Source of the DNA: Trichomonas tenax
Lineage: Eukaryota; Parabasalia; Trichomonadida; Trichomonadidae
DNA length: 64,000 nucleotides
Reading direction: 5' to 3'
NCBI GenBank assembly: GCA_023091735.1
Contig: JALKBU010000033.1
Location: 58,815 to 122,814, forward strand
Shown here: one piece after another, positions 44,207 through 53,556 of the stretch
How the letters are laid out: the number at the start of each line of letters is the position of its first letter
Numbering within the stretch: the first letter of the stretch is position 1
Notes under the pieces: generated by a model
Told to the model about the DNA's origin: nothing
Seen by the model: only the letters and a program-made list of their open reading frames with translations
Databases searched by the model: none
Made by a program: the position numbers and the translations under genes

Positions 44207-44278
44207 GAGAGCAAGAATATGGAGCGGCTTTCTAATTCGTCGATGCAGTATGTCAAGCCACTCCATATTTTTGCTCTC
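44207..44278. repeat. 72-base hairpin with 23-bp stem
   Basis: Arms at 44207-44229 (GAGAGCAAGAATATGGAGCG...) and 44256-44278 pair at 21 of 23 positions around a 26-base loop. In size it is like a small-RNA precursor, but nothing shows transcription. Confidence 0.6.
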
Positions 44279-44457
44279 AAGAGACTACCTCTTTGCGATT
44301 TTAAGAAATTTCGATTTTTACTATCTCATATTTATATAAATAATACATAAGAAAGAGAGGGAAACGAGAGAAAAGAAGAGAGGAAAAAAGAGAGAGAAAA
44401 AAAAAAGAAAAAGTAAAGACATATAAGATATTGCACAACTCTCAAGGATCGGTCAAA

Positions 44458-44500
44458 AGCCGAAGGCGATGATAGCGCCGGAGGCTGGATTTTTTTTTTC
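44458..44500 (+). ncRNA. Possible structured RNA: hairpin followed by T run
   Basis: AGCC-GAA-GGCG-loop-CGCC-GGA-GGCT at 44458-44486 makes two 4-bp G/C helices around a symmetric purine-rich internal loop (GAA opposite GGA, which can form G.A pairs). Ten T follow at 44490-44499, as in RNA polymerase III termination. The block is much more GC-rich than its surroundings. No tRNA, snRNA or SRP RNA signature is seen, so the identity is unknown. Confidence 0.3.
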
Positions 44501-44562
44501 AATCTGTCCTTTGGTCCAAAAAGACCAGACCAGGGCGTCAAAACTCACCTCGCTTGACATGC

Positions 44563-45540
44563 TTATTCTTTGATATAGAAATCAGCAAGTGGAATATATT
44601 CAATTCCAGAAACGTTCTTTTTGTTACATTCAAATGATTTCGAATTTCTATATTGTTCCTTTTCATCTAAGAACCACTGAATGTGAGTATATTCATCATC
44701 ATTAAAGACATATTTGAACTCTATTGTCGAATTCATTGTATATGATGACTTGAGATTTTCATGGCTGACGAGAACAGGAGATTTGTTGATTTTAATGCAT
44801 TTCGTATATAAAGTTGAGTTAACTAAATTGCGTGATAATGCATAAAAATTGATAGTCGTCCGCATCGAAACTTGGGGAGTGTGACTTCAAATGTGAACTC
44901 TTCTGTTCTATCATCTTCATTCATTGTTAGATAATTCGTTTTGATTAAGGCTTCTTCGCCTCCGAAACACCAATATAATCTAACTTGTTGTCCAATTGCA
45001 TAATCAGCAATGAATCCTCTTACTATTAACTTTTGTCCAGGAACAAATGCTTCAGGAATCTCGCTTTCAATGATGACTTGAGACTTTCTCGTGACATAAT
45101 ATTCATACCATTCAATGTCTTTACCACCTGCTTCATCAACAGCGTGGACTTTCAATGTATGCTTTGTTTTGTATGGAGCCTTATCTATATCAACGAAAAT
45201 ATTAAATTCATATTTGGTATCATTGAAAGTTGTTTCAACGCGGTGAAGTTCTCCATCGTCGAGTTGATAAGTAACTGTAACGGATCCAGAGCGATCTTTG
45301 TCTATTGCGTAACCTGAAATGTTGAATCTTCCTTCATAGTTGTAAACCACCCACAAGTCTTGTGAACACCATCAGCTTTGTAGAATAAAGCAGGATATGT
45401 CAGAACTGTAGCATTGAGTCTAACTTCCAGGTATCCATTTGATGGATAAGGACCTGGACGAGTTGGTTCATGTGAATGAATAACTGGTTTGTCTCCTCCA
45501 ATAACTGAAAAAATGACTGAGTTTGAAATCGATTTGCTGC
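44563..45540 (-). pseudogene. Ig-like-repeat surface-type protein, frameshifted
   Basis: Three minus-strand frames join into one protein. The first (about 45540-45358) has SVIGGDKPVIHSHEPTRPG and VRLNATVLTYPALFYKADG. A frameshift at about 45357 leads into VVYNYEGRFNISGYAIDKDR and then beta-rich repeats with SGSVTVTYQLDDGELHRVET and KHTLKVHAVDEAGGKDIEWY. A second frameshift near 44850 leads to RTTINFYALSRN and a final piece ending at 44563. The pattern (Asp-rich turns, alternating hydrophobics) is that of large Ig-like-repeat proteins seen in trichomonads. There is no start, no anchor and two frameshifts. Confidence 0.6.
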
Positions 45541-46012
45541 TCTGGAGAGCTTTTCTAGAAATTGATCATTTGTGATGATATTTAAATATTTCGATCAATT
45601 ACCGACCTCTGGCCTCAACAAACACGAAAATTACATATACGGAGCGCAAATATTCGATATCTATTCATCATTATGAAGTTCTTAATATTCATGGTTCATA
45701 TAATAACAATCAATATTTAATACTTAATCGAAATGGCTAATTTTTCAATAATTATACTACAAATGTGCATTATCATATCATCATATATGCTTATAAAGTA
45801 ATTTTTAATTTGACATAACCACTTTACATTGTCAAAAAATTATGGTATAGCATTTTTGATATTTACGTTATTTCTGATAGAATTCTCTGTACAATGATAC
45901 ATAGCAAGATCAATATTAATTGAGATATGTTTGCATTTGATCAAAGTACGGAGACAGTGCAGAGCATTAAATTCAGAAAATTTCGATGATTTGATATCAC
46001 AGGAATTTACGA
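45541..46012. other. Intergenic region
   Basis: No gene seen between the two divergently oriented relics. Confidence 0.4.
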
Positions 46013-47055
46013 TTGCGGAGAAGTTTTGTTGAATTGTATAAACTTGTCAATGGAATGAATACAGAAGAGGAACAAATTATTAAATCGCATCTTGCTGTTT
46101 CTTTGTTCCAGAAAATGGATTCAGCAATTTCATTTGAAGATTCCGATGTTATTGCAATAAGATCTATAATTAGGAAAACAAAAATCGCCAATTTCCAGAT
46201 TCCAGATGTAAAGAAACCAGGATGGTACATTTTACCAATTTGTGCAACAGTTTGTCAAAATTCAAAAGACAAAACATCATTATGTTCATTTATTATCAAA
46301 GGTCTTTCACAATCTTCCAATTTACTCGAAGAGTATGTCGACATTATTTGCGCCTTTGAAGCTATTTCGTTCTTAGGTTTTGATATGTGGTCCGCTAAAT
46401 GTGCAATGGTTTCAAGTCTCTTTTTCGCTATGATTGGAGGTGAATTAACAATCAATAAAAATATTCTTCTTGATCTTATTGAAATATCTTTATCTGCATT
46501 ACTCTACAAATCATCATTGACGCAAATTTCCACCCAACTGCAAAATTTGATCAATAAAGATGAAAGTGGAATAGTTGATGAAATATAGAAATCAAAGCCG
46601 CCTCGAGAAAAATCGTTTTAAAGCGATTATGATAAAATACTGAATATATCATTGCCAACATCGATTGCGATTCTGTACCAAATCAATGTTGCAAACGATG
46701 ATGCTTCTCTTTTAGGAGCATTTAATAACATCGCTGCAGGATATTGCATGTTCCAGCCCCAGAAATCACGCAATGTTTTAATTCACAGTTTTATAACAAG
46801 CCAAAATATTGAAGTCGCTGTGATACCGAATTTTAATAGTTTGATCCAGAATCACCAGATATAATACACCTCAAGATTGATGTCTTGAAAGTGCTCTTAT
46901 CGATTGAGAAAGTAAGGAAAATGCTCGATATTAGAAGAGTTACAAATCAAAAACAAATAAAGGCATTTTCCAAAGCAAAAACTAATGCTATCAGTATGAT
47001 GTCGACAATGCTTGAATGCGGTAAAGTCATTATCAACAAATATAAGTCTATATAA
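46013..47055 (+). pseudogene. Helical-repeat protein pseudogene, possibly ARF-GEF N-terminal region
   Basis: Three plus-strand frames follow one another: 46013-46588 (LYKLVNGMNTEEEQIIKSHL through SLTQISTQLQNLINKDESG), about 46640-46864 (MPTSIAILYQINVANDDASL) and about 46862-47055 (HLKIDVLKVLLSIEKVRKML). The first has no ATG. The segment with ISLSALLYKSSLTQISTQLQ resembles the DCB region of large Sec7-family ARF exchange factors, where a similar helix precedes a Thr/Gln motif; this is a weak match. Breaks at two places and the lack of a start show it is not functional. An intron-like sequence follows at 47063-47134. Confidence 0.5.
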
Positions 47056-47062
47056 AATGTTT

Positions 47063-47134
47063 GTATGGATTTATTAATAACTCCTTAAATTTTTTTCTTC
47101 AATATGCAAAATAAATTTTATTGCTAACACACTG
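47063..47134 (+). other. Possible relic spliceosomal intron
   Basis: The sequence starts GTATGG and ends GCTAACACACTG, 72 bases apart. Trichomonad introns start GTAYGT and end with a combined branch and acceptor ACTAACACACAG. The match is 5 of 6 and 10 of 12, and the length is in the usual range. It follows directly on a pseudogene, so a decayed intron is plausible; chance is also possible. Confidence 0.3.
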
Positions 47135-47169
47135 TAATAAAAATGTGTTTTTGTTGCAGAAACAAGGAA

Positions 47170-47189
47170 AAGCACCTTATAAGGTGCTT
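47170..47189. repeat. 20-bp perfect palindrome
   Basis: AAGCACCTTATAAGGTGCTT is its own complement. It may be a binding site for a dimeric protein or a chance palindrome; no gene start is within 300 bases. Confidence 0.6.
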
Positions 47190-47543
47190 AGATCCTATTA
47201 ATATGATAGTGAAATCGCATATGAAAATAATGATTTTTAAACAAATAATTTTAAAAATTCTACGATGTTTTAAAACATTTGACAAAACCATATTGTTAGA
47301 TGATTTAACTTTCATTATAGCACACATAGATAATACACAATGAAGTTAATATACCATATGAATTATTAATAAATATGATTGAGAGAAGCTGCCCTTCAAG
47401 CAATTTTAATTTGAGTTTGTTAAAAAGTATCAAATAATAAAAATCAAAGCATAATTTTGAGTAAAATATGTATAAGAAGTGACAATGATGATAAATGAAT
47501 GATTTTCAAAATAGTCGTTCAGTGCACGTTTAAAATATAAAAA

Positions 47544-48722
47544 ATGGAGTACGATCGAGCAAAATCTTTGCTGAGCGAAATTCTCGAAAACCAAAACGCG
47601 GCAAATTTCTATAATCCGCTGATGAACAACATAGAGAACATTGATCCGCAAATTATCAAGTTTTGGACTAATTTTTTGATCAATTGGGGCAATAGATATC
47701 ACGTAATCTCATTTAACATTCGGAAACTCGAAGAATTCATCGCTTTTGAAGGAAACATACCAAATTTATCGAAAGTTGTAGAGAATTTATGCAAATCAAA
47801 AATATTAGAAGCTGCCTCTTCGTTTATGAAGGCCAAAAAGTCTTTTGTTGCATCCCTCATCGTATCAGTATTATGCGCAGACCAAAATAAAGTGGATCCA
47901 TCGAACACAGATTATATTTTCAAATCTGTTTTAAAGACAACATCAGAAACAATTCGTATGACAACACTCTCCAGGGCCGTCTCTCCCATTGACTGCATAA
48001 TTTCCGACGAAGAAATCATTAATTCATTCAGAATTTCTTCAATGCCAATTTTATCGAAATATATGACAGATTACAATCTCGCAAAGAGACTCTCACTCGG
48101 CGGTTTTTACATTATCAATCCAACATTCGATGAATTGCCATCTTTTCAAGTTACTGCAATTTTAAGTCTCAAAAAATCTGTTGCACAGATGGAAAAGTAT
48201 ATGGAGGATTTATCAAACATTATTTATGAAGCAGAGAAAGACGGCAAAGACTTCAGTTCTTATGTCCGTCGAAGAGAATTAAGTTCAAGAATTATTGATA
48301 GCGCAAAGAGAACATTAGACTCTATCAGATTTATCACTATCACTGATTCTGTCATTAGGGATATCAATGGACATGCTGTTTCATTGCAAGATTTCATGAA
48401 TCGCAATAACGAACCAACAACAGCTAAATACGTCGAAGTTAAGTATCGCGGAGTCGAAGACACACCAGAACCACCTAAGGCACCACGTGCAACAATCAAT
48501 ATCCAACATTCACCTGAAACTGTTGTTTCATATCCTTCGGTTGATGATACTCCTCCGCCACCGGTTGTTCCTGCAGGAAGATTCGCTAGTGCTATGAAAC
48601 CTAATCAGCCAACAGGAAAAACTGTGATGTCTAAAATGTTTTTAGAAGATGACAAAGGAAAGTCACCTGAAATCCTATCCAAGTCATTCTATGGAAGAAT
48701 GCCTAACAAAACTTTATTCTAA
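47544..48722 (+). CDS. Helical protein with proline-rich tail, unknown function
   Basis: A 392-residue protein beginning MEYDRAKSLLSEILENQNAA. Residues 1-290 are predicted to be alpha-helical, with a charged coiled-coil-like stretch at 205-260 (SVAQMEKYMEDLSNIIYEAE). Residues 310-360 are proline-rich (DTPEPPKAPRA, DDTPPPPVVPAGR), a kind of sequence bound by SH3 or WW domains. The order helical body then proline-rich tail recalls adaptor proteins in trafficking or actin control, but I find no family signature. Frame intact; a poor TCAYW match upstream. Convergent with the gene at 49111. Confidence 0.72.
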   Translation: MEYDRAKSLLSEILENQNAANFYNPLMNNIENIDPQIIKFWTNFLINWGNRYHVISFNIRKLEEFIAFEGNIPNLSKVVENLCKSKILEAASSFMKAKKSFVASLIVSVLCADQNKVDPSNTDYIFKSVLKTTSETIRMTTLSRAVSPIDCIISDEEIINSFRISSMPILSKYMTDYNLAKRLSLGGFYIINPTFDELPSFQVTAILSLKKSVAQMEKYMEDLSNIIYEAEKDGKDFSSYVRRRELSSRIIDSAKRTLDSIRFITITDSVIRDINGHAVSLQDFMNRNNEPTTAKYVEVKYRGVEDTPEPPKAPRATINIQHSPETVVSYPSVDDTPPPPVVPAGRFASAMKPNQPTGKTVMSKMFLEDDKGKSPEILSKSFYGRMPNKTLF

Positions 48723-49110
48723 TTTCTTTTTCACGCACTAAATTATTTTAATATTTTTTATACTCAAAATCAACCCATATATCAAATCCTACTCTTTCTA
48801 TACCGAGTTCTATGTAGGATGTTAAAAATATATTAATCTTAAATTTTTAATCTTAGTGGCCATTTCCAAAATATAATGTGTATGTGATCACTAAATGATA
48901 TGTTATTGATAATAAATTAAATTTATAATTTTATATTTGATTTATTTTGTGATTTGGATTTGAAAAAATAGGCATAGTAGAGTTTGATATAATCGATTTT
49001 TGATGGTTTTGTGTTAAATAAAAAAATTCTGAATAATATTTTGAAGATTATAGTAAAATTTTCGAGTGCTTCAATGCAGCCCATGATGTCGTAATATAAG
49101 AATGTTTATA
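48723..49110. other. Convergent intergenic region
   Basis: The 3' flanks of two convergent genes. AT-rich, no further feature seen. Confidence 0.5.
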
Positions 49111-49491
49111 TCAATATCTTCCATGTTTTTTGATTCTAACAAGTCTAAGCTGGACGTTATATCCATCAGTATCAATTCCAGAGTTCTGAGCGAAGAGGCG
49201 GGCTTCTTTATCTGACAAATTTAATGTTGTATAAATTGGTTTTTCGTCATGATAATCGCGGCGTGGTTTGTCACGTGGTAATTTTCCTTCTTTCCTCAAC
49301 TGTTCGCGCTTCTCTTGGTTTTTCTTGATTTTCTCCTCTCTGTTCTGTTTAGATATTTCGTCTAAGCTCATATCAAGCAAATTCTTTTTCGGAGCTTCTT
49401 CTTTGTTCTCTGTTTCCGCTTTCTTTTCGATGTTCTCTGTTTCTATCTCTGGTTTTTTCGCGTCGGATATCGAAAACTCAATATTAGTCAT
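49111..49491 (-). CDS. Small charged protein with UAP56-binding motif (mRNA-export adaptor-like)
   Basis: A 126-residue protein if it starts at MTNIEFSISDAKK; an upstream in-frame ATG at 49560 would add 23 residues but would lie before the TTTACATGACA element (49534-49524), so I prefer 49491. Residues 35-50 read LLDMSLDEISKQNREEK, closely like the UAP56-binding motif of Aly/REF, UIF and related export adaptors (DMSLDDIIKLNR type). The flanks are Lys/Glu- and Arg-rich (REQLRKEGKLPRDKPRRD), suited to RNA binding. There is no RRM. I infer a role in loading the DEAD-box helicase UAP56/Sub2 onto mRNA. Divergent from the CKK gene with about 160-200 bases between. Confidence 0.65.
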   Translation of the reverse strand: MTNIEFSISDAKKPEIETENIEKKAETENKEEAPKKNLLDMSLDEISKQNREEKIKKNQEKREQLRKEGKLPRDKPRRDYHDEKPIYTTLNLSDKEARLFAQNSGIDTDGYNVQLRLVRIKKHGRY

Positions 49492-49523
49492 CGAAAAAAA
49501 AGAAAAAGTGGTTTTCTGGATTT

Positions 49524-49534
49524 TGTCATGTAAA
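49524..49534 (-). promoter_or_regulatory. TTTACATGACA element
   Basis: Ends 32 bases before the ATG of the UAP56-motif gene, in the shared divergent promoter with the CKK gene. Same element as at 6418, 18481 and 55639. Confidence 0.45.
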
Positions 49535-49653
49535 ATGTCAGATGTTAAAAGATGGCACATATCAAAGTTTTTTATTCATCCATAAAATACAAAAGAAAGT
49601 GAAAATGTCGATCAGAATCATAAATCTGTGTTGATAGGTCGAAACTTCCTCAC

Positions 49654-50157
49654 GTGAAGTGGGTTGGTGTCGATGAGATCGCAGCGAGGAGAGCAATGAT
49701 TAATCTCGAGATGAGGGAGAAGCAGATGGAAAGCAATGCAGTGGCAAACGTGATAAACGAAGAGTACGAACTCCTCATGGATCCTCCGAAGAAGGAGATT
49801 CCAGAGAAGTTCAGGATGTCGCTAGTGAGGAAAGACATCAGTGAGCATACATCGCCAGTACCGAACATATCGACGATATCGAGCGCACTCAAATATCACG
49901 CATTCACTGGGCTTTTGCACCTTGACGAGTACAGCAGTTTGATAAAGATTCTAAATGATTGGTACAACAGAGAGAGGATAATCATTCTGATGTCATCGAG
50001 AACGATGAAGTACAAAGGGATATACATCCTCAACGAAAACAGGGCAGTAAATATTTACGGGATTGGTCCGGAATCGATATACGACGCTGATGTATCTTCT
50101 TTCTTTAAGTTCATCAACGGAACGAAACAATACGAGAATATCTTCTCTAAGTCGTAA
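49654..50157 (+). CDS. CKK-domain protein (CAMSAP/patronin-like)
   Basis: The CKK domain is the C-terminal microtubule minus-end binding module of CAMSAP/patronin proteins. It fills the last 95 residues: HAFTGLLHLDEYSSLIKILN, RERIIILMSSRTMKYKGIYI, and NIYGIGPESIYDADVSSFFK with a final NGTKQYENIF. The YGIGP and FFKF..G.KQ features match the family. The preceding 60 residues are helical and charged. The open frame from 49654 has a GTG, not ATG; the first in-frame ATG is at 49696 (153 residues). An ATG at 49605 is in another frame and stops after a few codons, so a 5' frameshift may have removed the original start. CAMSAPs usually have an N-terminal CH domain, which is absent. Base composition is more GC-rich than its neighbours. 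Confidence 0.75.
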   Translation: MKWVGVDEIAARRAMINLEMREKQMESNAVANVINEEYELLMDPPKKEIPEKFRMSLVRKDISEHTSPVPNISTISSALKYHAFTGLLHLDEYSSLIKILNDWYNRERIIILMSSRTMKYKGIYILNENRAVNIYGIGPESIYDADVSSFFKFINGTKQYENIFSKS

Positions 50158-50403
50158 ACGCATATGACAGATTGAATTTTAATGAAACGAGAGAAAGAAT
50201 CTAAATCATGGTGATCTGTAATATTTTGATAATGTTTGTATATATTCTATTAATGTTTGTGATGATTTCTATTTTTAATTCATCATAACAATCGATGAAT
50301 TCTCAACAAAATGACAGAAATCAAGAAAGTAAATTTTGATTAATGTGACTTCTTTTCTGTTCAATTCAGAAAAAGGAATAATATCACCGAATTTATGTTC
50401 AGC

Positions 50404-51085
50404 CTAACATTTAAATGAAGAGAAATGTTGAAGAAAATTCGCTTTGTCTGTTTTGATGACACCGCTCGTTGTGTATTTTCCATAATATGTGGAATATGGA
50501 TCAATGTTGCAAAAATAAATGCTGAAGATTGCACTGTAATTACTTGTTGAGAAAGCTTTTCCATTTCCATATGGACCAACAACACTGCTTTTAATGATTG
50601 TCAACTCTGTATTACAGTGAACAATTCCATATTCATTCCGATTTTGTGCGCAATTCTTGATTTTATAATGATCACCAAGAAATAATCCATTTGAAGAAAG
50701 AAAAATGCATGCATTTGATTTAACATGATTATCTTCGAATGTTGAGAAATTGAATGTTGATGGACCATCTGCATCTTCAAAACGAAATCCTGATCCCCAT
50801 TTAATTCGATTTCAAGTGACATTCGATGAATAAAATCCACATTTTCCATAATCAAGACGATTTAAACTATAATCACTTTCTTTCACATATTGCGAAATAG
50901 AACATTCACTTATAATGTTTCCTTTATTAGATGAAACAGATGTATAACAATGCGTTCCATAACTTGATGATGCGTCAATGGTACAAAAGCGGTGTTGAAC
51001 AATAGAGCTTTGGCATTCAAAGTAGATAACTCTATAGTTATGAATATCATAAATATTTCTTTTAAATTCTTTGTGGTATTAACTA
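50404..51085 (-). pseudogene. Cys/Ser/Asn-rich surface-type protein pseudogene
   Basis: From about 51085 down, one minus-strand frame reads IYDIHNYRVIYFECQSSIVQ, then CTIDASSSYGTHCYTSVSSN, stops at a TGA near 50816 and continues in the same frame with NRIKWGSGFRFEDADG, ICNIDPYSTYYGKYTTSG-like repeats and a stop at about 50403. The alternating short hydrophobic strands and Cys/Ser/Asn turns suggest a right-handed beta-helix. There is no start, no signal peptide and no C-terminal anchor. It appears to be a 5'- and 3'-truncated copy of a multigene family, related to 1054-1693. Confidence 0.6.
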
Positions 51086-51515
51086 AGATATATAAAAAGT
51101 CAATTTATAACGGTAATAACATGAAACAGTGAAAATCTGATTAGGAACACATATAGCCTATATCTAGAGGATTCTATGAATAGAATTTGATACGATAAAA
51201 ACAAACAAAATAAAGACTTTTCTCGCTTTACATTTTCTCATTAAAAAAAATATTCTCCATTGAAAAGGTTTGTGAACGATAGAAATCTTTAGCCTCAAAA
51301 GACTCAAACTCTCTGTTTAAGATTGAAAAAAACGAACAATAGACTTTCAATTAATTTCACAAACTCAAAAATATTCATAAATTTGGTGATAAATAGACTT
51401 TCTATAAAATAAAACACACATTTCACTTAGAAAATTAAATAACAAATTTTTTAAGAAAATGAATAAGAAATATTAAAAGAAGAACATGAAGCACCACGAA
51501 ATAAATCATAAATTT
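51086..51515. other. Promoter-side intergenic region
   Basis: AT-rich, A-rich before the HEAT-repeat gene; no gene seen. Confidence 0.5.
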
Positions 51516-51520
51516 TCATT
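51516..51520 (+). promoter_or_regulatory. Inr-like element (TCATT)
   Basis: TCATT with A+1 at 51518 gives an 11-base leader; an overlapping second TCATT at 51520-51524 would give 7 bases. Confidence 0.55.
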
Positions 51521-51528
51521 CATTTTGA

Positions 51529-53451
51529 ATGCTTTCTCTCCGCAAGATTCTTGCGGAGCAGAAAGTGTTATTTTCGGATTTAGGCGATAGAAACCCACAC
51601 ATAACGCCTTTCATGCCTACAGATTCGATCCTTCAGAAGCCATTTCTCGAGAAAATTACGTTATGTTTGCAATCATCGAATCAATCTCACATATTGTGGG
51701 CTCTTTCTCGGTTTTCTTCGGCCTACAAGCCATATCCGCAGATATGGCAATACGTTTACCTCATATTTCAGCTTTTTTCGTCGAGTAATCAATTTATCGA
51801 ATATGGAGCGATTTGTTGCTGCATGAATCTCACAAAGCAAAACGACTTCAATCTCAATCAGATTATGCTTCTCGAACTTCTACAGCGCGTTCTCGTTTTT
51901 CCAGCTGCTGAATATTTCGAGTGCATCAAATCCTGTATTTCTGTGGCAACGCCCGCAATTTTGACGGATAATATCATACCTACGGTCAAAGAACTGCTAA
52001 ACAGAAGCGATTTTCATCAATACGCTGCTGGATATTTTTTATCTTTCCTTCCTTATTCAGCTGTTAACGCGAACGCGATACTTCCTGTTATACTCAACTC
52101 TTCGATAGTCGTCAACAATTATTTGCAATCAATAATAACATCGATGGCGCCTTTCCAGCAGCAAGACTGGATAATGAATCAGCTGCCGAGTATATTCCTG
52201 CCTATTGCCAATACGCACGAAAATATGCGTGAAGGACTTCTCAAAACTGTTTTGACATTTGCAGACACAACTGTGATGCAATTTGGAACTTATTCGTTCA
52301 CTCTCACTGCATTCCAGTGGGCTCTCAATGATGAGAACGTGGGAATCGTTCTTGTTAAATTCTGCGATATTTTGCTATCACAGAAAGGCTCCGATTTCGT
52401 GATAATCATCAAAGAACTTGTAATGAAATTATTTGCAACAGGATCACCGAGAACACGTTACAGACTCATCAAAACATTGTCTAACTCTAAGATTCTCATT
52501 GCCGCTGTTGACACACAGCTAAAGAACATCATAAAGACTCTCTCAGAAGAACCAACAGCAGAAGGAAAATACATAATAATAACGAACTTCCCGAACTTGA
52601 TAACTCTTGTTCCTGCGAAGTACAAAGACTATCTAACACAGAGTTTGCTTCCTTTCTTCAATGACACTGATCAGAATATTCATTTCGTATTATTGTCGCC
52701 TTATATTATAAATGCCCTCGGTTTGTCTAACAGCATCAATTTCATGATCCAAGTCCAAAAGCTTATCCAAAGAATACCGAAATACAAGTACAGATACATG
52801 AAGCACATCGCTACAATCTTTTTATCTCTTCAGAACGAAGCTGTCACGCGCTTATGGCAGAACTTCATGCCCATTTTTAATGAGTGGGCTGAGGAGAATC
52901 CGCATACGTTGAAGGAGTCGCTGAAAGTCTTCTATGTCCGTGTCCTTCGCTGTGAGTCTTCTCCTGAGAAACAGAAGACAATAGTCCACGAGATCGTCAA
53001 AAGATTCGGAAAATCATCCAAATTCTCAAACAGAATGATATTCGCTGAGATCGCAGCAAATCTTCTGTTCATAGTTCCTCATCCTCTTATCAGCCAACAT
53101 ATATGGCCTCTGTTCCAAGAAATGATATGTGACAAGATCGCGAGTGTTTCATCTGCTGCATATCAGAACATTACGAAGTTCATTCAGCACTTCAAGAAAC
53201 TCGATGACGCTGCTGAAAAGCATGCATCTGATATCATGATATCTTTCGATCCCGGCGATGATGAGTATCTAATACACATTGTAAAGACTGCAAAGTCTGC
53301 TGTTGTGACACATCTCAAGTCGAAGTCTGAAGTGCTGTTCTCATCACGACCTGCCATAAAGTCTCCTAATCCTAAGCTCGTCCAGACATCACTTGTCAAG
53401 AAACTTCCAAAGATCACTGGAAGAAGGTTCTCACTCAAAGGGAAACTTTAG
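51529..53451 (+). CDS. HEAT-repeat protein, PP2A/PP4 regulatory-subunit-like
   Basis: A 640-residue protein made of helical pairs with HEAT-like spacing (for example AILTDNIIPTVKELLNRSDF and HYVLLSPYIINALGLS-like units), ending in a basic, Ser/Lys-rich tail (KKLPKITGRRFSLKGKL). The overall layout resembles the scaffold and regulatory subunits of PP2A or PP4, but such solenoids are hard to assign by eye, and importins or cytoskeletal scaffolds are alternatives. No membrane segments. The start is supported by an initiator-like TCATT. Some codons (TCG, GCG) are GC-rich relative to the flanks. Intact. Confidence 0.65.
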   Translation: MLSLRKILAEQKVLFSDLGDRNPHITPFMPTDSILQKPFLEKITLCLQSSNQSHILWALSRFSSAYKPYPQIWQYVYLIFQLFSSSNQFIEYGAICCCMNLTKQNDFNLNQIMLLELLQRVLVFPAAEYFECIKSCISVATPAILTDNIIPTVKELLNRSDFHQYAAGYFLSFLPYSAVNANAILPVILNSSIVVNNYLQSIITSMAPFQQQDWIMNQLPSIFLPIANTHENMREGLLKTVLTFADTTVMQFGTYSFTLTAFQWALNDENVGIVLVKFCDILLSQKGSDFVIIIKELVMKLFATGSPRTRYRLIKTLSNSKILIAAVDTQLKNIIKTLSEEPTAEGKYIIITNFPNLITLVPAKYKDYLTQSLLPFFNDTDQNIHFVLLSPYIINALGLSNSINFMIQVQKLIQRIPKYKYRYMKHIATIFLSLQNEAVTRLWQNFMPIFNEWAEENPHTLKESLKVFYVRVLRCESSPEKQKTIVHEIVKRFGKSSKFSNRMIFAEIAANLLFIVPHPLISQHIWPLFQEMICDKIASVSSAAYQNITKFIQHFKKLDDAAEKHASDIMISFDPGDDEYLIHIVKTAKSAVVTHLKSKSEVLFSSRPAIKSPNPKLVQTSLVKKLPKITGRRFSLKGKL

Positions 53452-53556
53452 TTTTTATTTCATTTTTGTTATAATTTGTTTTTGTTTGTTTTGTATTGTT
53501 TTTAATTGCCTAAATAGATTGTTATATGTATGAATTTTTTTTTTTTTTTTTATCAT

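Noticed and set aside
44332..44541. 69-residue minus-strand frame
   Set aside because: Half of it is the translation of a pyrimidine tract; the GC-rich part is better explained as an RNA hairpin.
47124..47343. Overlapping 66- and 67-residue frames on both strands
   Set aside because: They arise from the palindrome and AT-rich DNA; no conserved features.
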